From contig CM026426.1 in the NCBI GenBank assembly GCA_014871385.1, forward strand, positions 71,187,377 through 71,251,376: a DNA stretch of 64,000 nt. The letters are read 5' to 3'. Below, one piece after another: positions 57,408 through 64,000 of the stretch. Numbering within the stretch: position 1 is the first letter of the stretch; each line of letters opens with the position of its first letter. The translations under genes and the position numbers were made by a program. The notes under the pieces were generated by a model that was not told where the DNA came from, did no database searches, and was given only the letters and a program-made list of their open reading frames with translations. Source of the DNA: Ceratodon purpureus (lineage: Eukaryota > Streptophyta > Bryopsida > Pseudoditrichales > Ditrichaceae).

Positions 57408-59600
57408 CGAGACTCTCAGCGGCCATGAAGGGGGGGTCTCAGAAGCGTGGACGCAAGTGTGCCATTTATGTGAGGGAGTTGTTTTACCTCCAAGACACTG
57501 CATAGATTGTCCTCCAATATCCTCGCCACACAAATGTCGACGGATTGATTGTGCACAATATTGTGAAGGATGGCAAGAGGTCTCGCTTCACGTCCCACTT
57601 GTCTCCTGAAACCAAGGCATTCTTTGAAGAAAACTTTCCTCTCGGAGTTCGAATTGCGAAGATTAAAAGCATGCACATCGAATTGGTCTTGAAACACAGG
57701 GCTCAGGGCGCCCTTGCCACTCGGATTCACTTCATGAAGGACTGGGATATCTGTAACATAGCTGTGATGGTGAATCACGCAGTTTACCAAAAGCACGAAA
57801 ATGACGCTGAATCAGTCCGCATGTGGGTTCAAGCTAATCAAGACATAGTATACTACTATCAGAAAATGAATTCTGGTCCTGTCTCGGGATCTTTAACCGG
57901 AGAGAATATGCCCTTTGTGATAGAAATTTAAACGGACTTCATGTTTAGAATGATGCTTGAGCACGGCCACAATAGTGCCGTCTCAATTGATGCGACTTTC
58001 AGTACAAACGAGAAGAAGGAATTTTGTTCTTTCCCTGTCTCGTTTTGGGATGGTAGAACCTCATGGAGATGGTATGTCGATCCCGGTCTATGGACATCTG
58101 GAAATAAGTGGTACTTGCAAGAGTGAATTTCTAATGTGCTTTGATAATTTCTATGTAATTTCCCCTATACACTATGATGATCTTTGACAAATGGCAGAAT
58201 GGATGTCCCGGAGCTCATGTGGTAATGTCTCGCACTAAGCAATTGGACTTAGCTTTGTGGATGTTGGCGCTGAAGACCAAAATGGTTACAACTCTTCCTA
58301 ATTGGCGTCCAAATGCCTTCATTGTCAACGATGCCTAGGCCAAGATAAACTCTCTTTGGTAAATTGTGTGTTTCATTATTATGTGCGATCATTTTTAAGT
58401 ACTTCACTCTTGCTCATATACTTGATCTTATTATCTTCTTTCCGAGACGCACGTAGATTTGGCCCATGTGCTTGGTGTTCCTTTGCCTATGCTATGTGTG
58501 TAGGGCGTGGCAGAAGAATGCTTGCTCGAAGATGAAAGGAATTGTCACGCTTGCATGGACACTTCGAGAGCTCGAAAACCTCATATACCTCTCGGAATCA
58601 CGGATACCGGGGATGCCATTATTGGATTATGCGAGACAGAGATTTGCCTACATTAGAACCAACATGTTTGGTGCTATTGGGTTCTGGAGCTATGTGGAAA
58701 GTACGTGGATGAATCAGATTGCTATGTGAGTGACGGGCAATCGCAATATCCCACATGTAGGGCAAGATACAAACACAGCAATTGAGTCATCCTACAATAA
58801 CCTTAAGACCGTGCTAAGAGCGTCTCGGAGAAGGCTTGTAGGCAGACATCTAGAGTGGTTGATTGACAAGTTAACGAATGACTTCATTAAACTGATATGA
58901 GTTTAACGCCTACATGAAAGAGAATGGCTTTGAAGGCAACCGGATGAGGGAACGTCTGGTAATAAACTATCTTCTTCAAGCCCAAAAGATCCCGAACCAT
59001 TGCGTTACACTTCCAACCAGAGCTGGAGAACCGGCTTGTGTTACACCAAACAAGAGGCCAGATCACCGCTATGTTGTGCACAACTTTGGAGATTGAATGG
59101 GGTTGTTGTGAATGCCCGCACTTAATGAAGGGCAATCTATGCAAACATCACTTAGAGGTGCTTAGGATGTTGCGCCCTAACCTTGCTAAAGGAGGCATTC
59201 TCAAGGTGTGCGAAACTCTAAATGCTACATCTTGCGATGGTATCTTGCAGCTTGTTCAGTTTCCAAAGCTACCCAAAATTGAGCCCGAAGTAGAAAACAA
59301 GACATGACCGGATTTTTGCCCATATATTGTCGGTCCCAAGACGAAGCCGAAGGATGCACATCCACTATCCCCCCCTGTCCAATACAACGATCAACAACTC
59401 AAAAATAGCATCGATCGTCTCGGTGCCTCCATCTACGATAGAGCATTAAAGTACCGTCTCTCAAAGAGGCATTTGGAGGCCGAGTTCCGCGCTATGGATG
59501 CAAGACACGCTAATGCTGCAAATCTCATGAGGTGTCTTACATCTAGTACAAAGGGAGGATGCAGCATTTGTTGGCAACGATGCGAACGGTAGTAATACCT
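57408..59600 (+). pseudogene. MULE-like SWIM transposase gene, main part
   Basis: After the CACTA end the frame resumes with SQKRGRKCAIYVRELFYL. It then gives HIELVLKHRAQGALATRIHF and the MULE-type catalytic strand MLEHGHNSAVSIDATFSTNEKK. Next comes LYLSESRIPGMPLLDYARQR and a SWIM zinc finger, WGCCECPHLMKGNLCKHHLEVL (CxC..CxH). These are features of Mutator-like or FAR1-type transposases. The gene has several stops (for example in QDTA-IVLQ and NDA-AKIN) and frame shifts, so it is inactive. The 5' part lies at 38.0-38.5 kb. Confidence 0.65.
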
Positions 59601-59947
59601 TCCATTGTCACCAAGACTTTTTGAGTAGCCCTTTCAGCTTGTCTAGGAACACAAATTAACAATTCACACATCTCACAAAGTGACTAGGAAATTTTCAATA
59701 TGTTTAAACTACAGGGATGATGTACCGAAAAGAATTTACTAGAATGGAATTTAATTCATATAAAAACTTTGTTGTCCTTTGTTGCTGCCTACATACACTG
59801 TTTGCTCTGTGATGTACGTCTCGCAATATACAAAAAAATATATCTATGCTTGCTATATACACTCAAAGCGCATAGAGAAGGCTCAATGTACTATAAGCCT
59901 GCCTGATACTATATACCACAAAAATCTGACTTTGCTAGTATTCAACT

Positions 59948-60700
59948 TCACTTACGCCAGCAGAGTCTACAGCCTTGCCTGATGTTCTTTATCGCCTTCC
60001 TCTTCGCCACCCTCGTCTTTGTCTCCGCCTCCTCCTCCTCCTCTGGAAATGGAGGGACCTGAACAATGTCTCGGATAGGCCCCAAAACAGCATCGAGCTT
60101 GTATATGTTGTGTCCCTCATCTTGTCTCACCCTAGTAGGTGGCTTGAATTCACCGTCTCCCACTTGAATCTCCCAGATATCACGTTCAAAGCAGGGTCTC
60201 GGATACTTGGTGTCTCGCCCGGCTGTCTCGCAATAGATCTTCTGCATCAAAATCCGTGCCAAATTTTTTCCATTCCAATCCAACCATTTATTTCCACGAG
60301 CGTCCATAGTTGCGAAGGAGTAAGGGTTTCGCACTTCCAGGCCCCTATACTGCAAATACTGCCAAAACATAGTAATTTGCAGATACCCGCACTTCCAATC
60401 TACTTGTTGTTCTGGACCCTACACGCTCTTCCATGGCCGCACGGCAAAACTAACCCACTCCCTCAAACCTGGCCTAAAACCTCGCACTATACCCCAAATC
60501 GACGTGAGAATGAGGACAAAGTCATCGAAGGCCCTTGCGTCGTGAACCTTGTTCATGGTCTCCATCAAGAATGTGCCCTTATTGTCCACTACTCACAAAA
60601 TCCAATGTAGTTTGTCCACGTAGGGGACGACGACTATATCTTCTCTGCCCGACACACCTTCGAGCCACTTCATCCCAACGTCACCGACCCACTTCCAACA
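59948..60700 (-). pseudogene. Ulp1-like (C48) cysteine protease of the MULE
   Basis: On the minus strand the reading is WLEGVSGREDIVVVPYVDKLHWIL, a TGA, then VVDNKGTFLMETMNK, SIWGIVRGFRPGL, FAVRPWKSV, a TAG, and GPEQQVDWKCGYLQITMFWQYL. That is the order of a Ulp1 fold: His of HWIL, Asp of VVDN, Gln of PEQQ, Cys of KCGY (the usual D before the Cys is K). The rest ends in an acidic stretch and a basic tail. Ulp1 proteases remove SUMO; some plant MULEs (Kaonashi type) carry one. It is convergent with the SWIM gene and has two in-frame stops. Confidence 0.55.
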
Positions 60701-60832
60701 GACTCAATTTTCCCAAGTGTATTAGGGCAAGATTCTTGCAAGCTGAGTGCTTGCCACGTGGATCCCATTGAGCCGCAGCCAGTCAGGAGACCGGAGTACC
60801 AATGAGCGGAGTCGGGGAAAGTTAGCATGCGT

Positions 60833-60870
60833 GTGGCGAGCGGCGAGCGGAGAGCGGCGAGCGAAGATTT
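60833..60870 (+). repeat. GCGAGCG microsatellite
   Basis: A GC-rich run of GCGAGCG-type units, about five copies, unusual in this AT-rich context. Confidence 0.7.
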
Positions 60871-60879
60871 GAGAGCTGA

Positions 60880-61560
60880 AATTTGATATTTGAACACCCA
60901 TTTGATTAAATAAAACACTCTATGACCGTGGGAAATTTTCAAAATTGGAGTTATATTTTTAGAATATTTTTAGTAAGAGTGTGTAATTCCGTGGAATTAT
61001 GAACCTCATTATAATTTTTTTCAAAGTTTAGGGTGACATAATATAATTAGGGCTGACGTCATGATGACGTCATACCCTGCGTTTAGTCTTCTATAGCTTT
61101 TAACAAGCCTAAATCTTCTTCTCTTACATATAGCTTTCCGACTGACAATAGGGATTCCATTTTTTCTGATACTCTCTCTGATATGATAGAAACAGTAAAC
61201 AAAGAGCCAGTCAGTTCTTCAAGGAAAAAAAAAAGAAAACATAAATTTGAATAATAGTCGTGCTTCATTGCATTTGTCACTATATGAATAAGAGTGCAGA
61301 GATGAATGTAATTCACCTGTCAATGTAAAGCATGGCTTTGAAATGTTCTTAGGATTACTTGAAAACTGTGTACAATAATTGTATTGCTAAGTCAAAAATT
61401 TATCCTCCCTAAAGTTCCTTGTCATTACTGAAAATTCCATCGACTACAGATAAGATTTATTCAACCTTTTTATGTCTCTCGCAATTCCATATAAACCATA
61501 CATGTTATGGGTCTGCTTGGTTATAGTCATCAACTGAAACAGTATGGAGTCTTTTGATTC
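60880..61560. other. AT-rich non-coding stretch with two TGACGTCA motifs
   Basis: No gene. Two TGACGTCA boxes (61054-61061 and 61065-61072), spaced 3 bp, match the core bound by plant bZIP (TGA-type) factors. Confidence 0.4.
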
Positions 61561-61579
61561 ATAGGAAAGGTTTGAGAGA

Positions 61580-62101
61580 ATGAGCAATTCCTTTGAAGTT
61601 GTTGCTTGTGAAACAATTCTTCAGAATCTGCTTCGGCGGATGGGAGATGGACCAAACCTTTGGGAATCAGCCTGTGTTAGTACAACTCAAGGTTGGAGTC
61701 CTCCAGTAGTGATCAGGTTCGAGGATGTGGAGACTGCTCGTGGAGTGTCGAAGCTATGAAGACGTGAGATCGACAACAGCCCTGAGTACGCTTGCCTTCG
61801 ACTTGCAAAATGGGATTACGATACAAACTCAGAGGGGCAATGGACGCCAAAGAGAGAATATGAAGCGTTTTGCTTCAACGTGAACTCGAATATTTTTAAG
61901 AGCTCCTGGATATTAGCACATCCGATTGGCAATGACAGATTAGAGAAAGCGTCATTTGCTGAACTTAGTTGCATTGAGTTAGATCAGTTGACAATAAAAA
62001 TAAAGCAATGTGGGTGGAACCGGGAGAGAAAGTCATTCCTCGTGATGGTATTTGGGTCTCTCCTAAGCATAGATGAGAATGGTGTCTTTAAGAATTCATA
62101 A
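61580..62101 (+). pseudogene. Unrecognised 173-codon frame with one in-frame TGA
   Basis: Starting at ATG 61580 the frame reads MSNSFEVVACETILQNLLRR to ETARGVSKL, a TGA at 61757-61759, then RREIDNSPEYACLRLAKW and on to FKNS at 62101. The frame is otherwise clean on both sides and its composition is that of a real protein. CGA to TGA deamination is the simplest explanation of the stop. No domain is recognised. It lies 440 bp upstream of the S1-like gene. Confidence 0.45.
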
Positions 62102-62348
62102 ATGCAATACAGTTGTATATGAGTAGTGATCTATGAATATTTTGAGCCGTTGAATTATATGTGCATTCCGGCTAATTATATGATTGCAATTTTTATCTAT
62201 CGATATCTATTAATGGATATATAATACTTCGACACATATACTAGAAAACCATTTACAGCTCATTGTGGCCACAATTCAGTGTGCTCAAGATTTGAAAGTT
62301 CGCTTAGATTTTCATGTATCCATACTGGATAATTTTGAAATAAGTAAC

Positions 62349-62358
62349 TGCTATAAAA
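62349..62358 (+). promoter_or_regulatory. Possible TATA box of the S1-like gene
   Basis: TGCTATAAAAA lies about 190 bp upstream of the start codon. A T-rich AG-ending stretch just before the ATG (TTTATTTTATAG) could also be an acceptor of a 5' UTR intron, so the assignment is uncertain. Confidence 0.35.
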
Positions 62359-62541
62359 AAACCATTTCGTTATTCAAAAGGTTTAACAGTTACTGAAAAG
62401 TCATCATATGTGATATTGAAGCAGATGCTCAATGCAGAACATCTTTTGTCAACATTTGAAGAATTAAACTTCGAGCTTTGCAATTTTGAATCTTGTAAGC
62501 TATTATTAGAAATCAATTAACTTTCACTTTTATTTTATAGC

Positions 62542-63573
62542 ATGGAAAACCATAGACTTAAACGCGTTTCTGCACTATTGTTTCTCTTAATTTTGACTAT
62601 TTTCCAACAAGTACATTCATTTGATGAGGAAACTCCACACAATGTATTGTCGCCAGTTGATATTACAAATAATTTATACAAGAAGGTATGGCTAGATTGC
62701 TTCGAAAAGCTCTATGATCATGGTGTGCCAAAAAAGCAACACGTCGTATTTGATCAAATCAAAGCTCATGCATCTGTCGAAGTTGGCCGCGGTCTTCTCG
62801 ATTATGAAGATAATTTGTTTTGTGATTTTGAATACGAAATCCGCGAATGGAACTGTGCCATAAAATATGAGATAGATTTCATGTGCATTTGGAAACATCC
62901 AAATGCTCGTCTTATGCGACACGAATATGCAAATTTCAACGATGACAATTGTCCAATTAGTGAACAAGGTCCCAGCCCTTATACATATTTGTGTCGATGG
63001 AATATTGAACGAGATGGTCTGTATGTTTCTCAGTTCCATCCTTTTAGCGGTAGACATCAGTACAAGCTTTTTAAGCATTGGAAGGAGGACGAGGACCACC
63101 ACGAACATCTGTCAGAGTACAGAGTGTCTATTTTCAATGATCTGGATGATGAATCAATGCGTACATTTGGAGTTATGGATGCCCCAAGGAATACTGTGAA
63201 AATTCCAGGACGCCTTCGAGTACACATTTCCGAACGATTTTTTCGAATATCCTTAAATCGACGCACCGATGAACATTTACTGAGTTCCACTTGGATATGC
63301 AGTTTTAAAGACCTAGGGAGTATGGCTTATCGTAGAGATGTTAAAATATGGAAACCTCCTCTGGTAAACCACGTTTCAATGCCTATCGAGTGCATAGATT
63401 GCGCATGGAAAGCAGATAATGAAGGGATTTGGCTGGATCGAGTTGGATGTGGACAAACCGGATCAATTTGGGAAAAACGATTTGATTGGGTTCCAATACG
63501 GAAGCGGACAAGAGAACCTGACGATGAAGATCAACCACCAAAGCGTCCAAAACTAGAGCACTTGGACCTTTGA
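62542..63573 (+). CDS. Secreted protein with two S1-like (SPH) modules and a basic tail
   Basis: An uninterrupted 343-residue frame. Residues 1-26 form a signal peptide (basic start, then ALLFLLILTIF). Residues 39-180 and 194-317 align as two modules: VDITNNL and VSIFNDL at the start, LFCDFEY and WICSFKD in the middle, CRWNIERDGLYV and CAWKADNEGIWL near the end. This order is that of plant self-incompatibility S1 family proteins (SPH), which are usually single-module and about 120-150 residues. Cysteines lie at 53, 94, 105, 115, 137 and 151, then 253, 284, 287 and 303. A tail of basic and acidic residues (RKRTREPDDEDQPPKRPK) resembles a nuclear signal, odd for a secreted protein. The assignment was made by eye, not by search. 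Confidence 0.55.
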   Translation: MENHRLKRVSALLFLLILTIFQQVHSFDEETPHNVLSPVDITNNLYKKVWLDCFEKLYDHGVPKKQHVVFDQIKAHASVEVGRGLLDYEDNLFCDFEYEIREWNCAIKYEIDFMCIWKHPNARLMRHEYANFNDDNCPISEQGPSPYTYLCRWNIERDGLYVSQFHPFSGRHQYKLFKHWKEDEDHHEHLSEYRVSIFNDLDDESMRTFGVMDAPRNTVKIPGRLRVHISERFFRISLNRRTDEHLLSSTWICSFKDLGSMAYRRDVKIWKPPLVNHVSMPIECIDCAWKADNEGIWLDRVGCGQTGSIWEKRFDWVPIRKRTREPDDEDQPPKRPKLEHLDL

Positions 63574-64000
63574 AATTTTATGAAGAAAGAGGCATTTCTA
63601 ATATTTTGATTGAACTTATAAAGATCCGTGATCCATTCCTTATCCTTTTAAATCATCTTATTTTATAATTGTACTCAAGCACTATTAGAACGAGTATTCA
63701 GACGGAAGCTTTCAAATTTTTTGCTGAGCAACAAAGGAAACTTTAAATTGATAACAACGCGTTGGCACCTCTTCAATGTATATTACTGCGATTTTTTTGT
63801 AAGTATTTCATAGATTCGAGAAGATGATTTACCATGTCTGAGCGATGATAATAAATACAGTGCAAACAAAATATTTAGATGAAAGGATGCAGACAAATGC
63901 TGTTTCAGTTAACGCTTTGAGGTTCACGGCTTAGGAGTGTTCACTTATTCATGATGGTGATTGTGACGTCTTAAGGGGCTTCAATGAGTTTCCTTAAGTG
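63574..64000. other. 3' flank of the S1-like gene, no gene
   Basis: AT-rich sequence. An AATAAA motif near 63850 is a candidate polyadenylation signal but is distant from the stop codon. Confidence 0.4.

Noticed and set aside
61757-61759. Selenocysteine at the TGA of the 61.6-kb frame
   Set aside because: Land plants lack selenoprotein machinery, I saw no SECIS-like hairpin, and deamination of CGA explains the codon.

Overview
The window is eukaryotic nuclear DNA, AT-rich and almost entirely made of nested, decaying transposable elements. The family mix (a plant-type CACTA TNP2/TNPA pair, a MULE-like SWIM transposase with a Ulp1-type protease beside it, plant-type DxNG NIF/HAD phosphatase domains, and a two-module protein resembling plant self-incompatibility S1 proteins) points to a streptophyte, probably a non-flowering land plant or a charophyte. 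I cannot name the species. No rRNA, tRNA, prokaryotic operon or ordinary CRISPR locus was seen.

Layout. 1-1.67 kb: no gene. 1.67-17.3 kb, resuming at 31.8-33.7 kb: a palindrome-rich unit. On the minus strand it carries a ParB-like gene with a possible Rossmann/methylase-like C-terminus (9.0-4.9 kb) and two NIF/FCP1-like HAD domains (3.6-1.7 kb). On the plus strand it carries a DUF7869-like transposase gene (13.8-17.3 kb). About 36 copies of the 20-bp palindrome GATCGTAGGATCCTACGATC and its variants are scattered through it. Within clusters the copies sit about 58 bp apart with mostly unrelated spacers, and at least four clusters lie inside recognisable introns.

17.3-31.8 kb: a Ty3/Gypsy LTR retrotransposon on the minus strand (LTRs of 459 bp, TSD GTGCT) inserted into the last part of the DUF7869-like gene. 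Its right LTR carries a 1,715-bp Tc1 element (DD34E, 26-bp perfect TIRs, TA duplication). Removing that insert leaves exactly 459 bp, which fixes all the boundaries.

37.9-60.8 kb: a MULE-like SWIM transposase gene (plus strand) with a convergent Ulp1-like protease pseudogene (minus strand). Its coding region is split by an 18.9-kb CACTA element (38,525-57,407). The CACTA element has divergent TNP2 (minus) and TNPA-like (plus) genes, an apparently intact three-exon gene of 344 codons with no recognised function, and a further charged-protein ORF.

61.6-63.6 kb: a 174-codon frame with one TGA, then the best single-gene candidate of the window: an uninterrupted 343-residue secreted protein made of two S1-like modules plus a basic tail.

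Insertion order: the palindrome unit is older than the Gypsy element, which is older than Tc1; the MULE is older than the CACTA. Most non-viral reading frames are broken mainly by TAG or TGA codons, as expected of methylated, silenced DNA. All family calls were made by reading motifs, with no database search.
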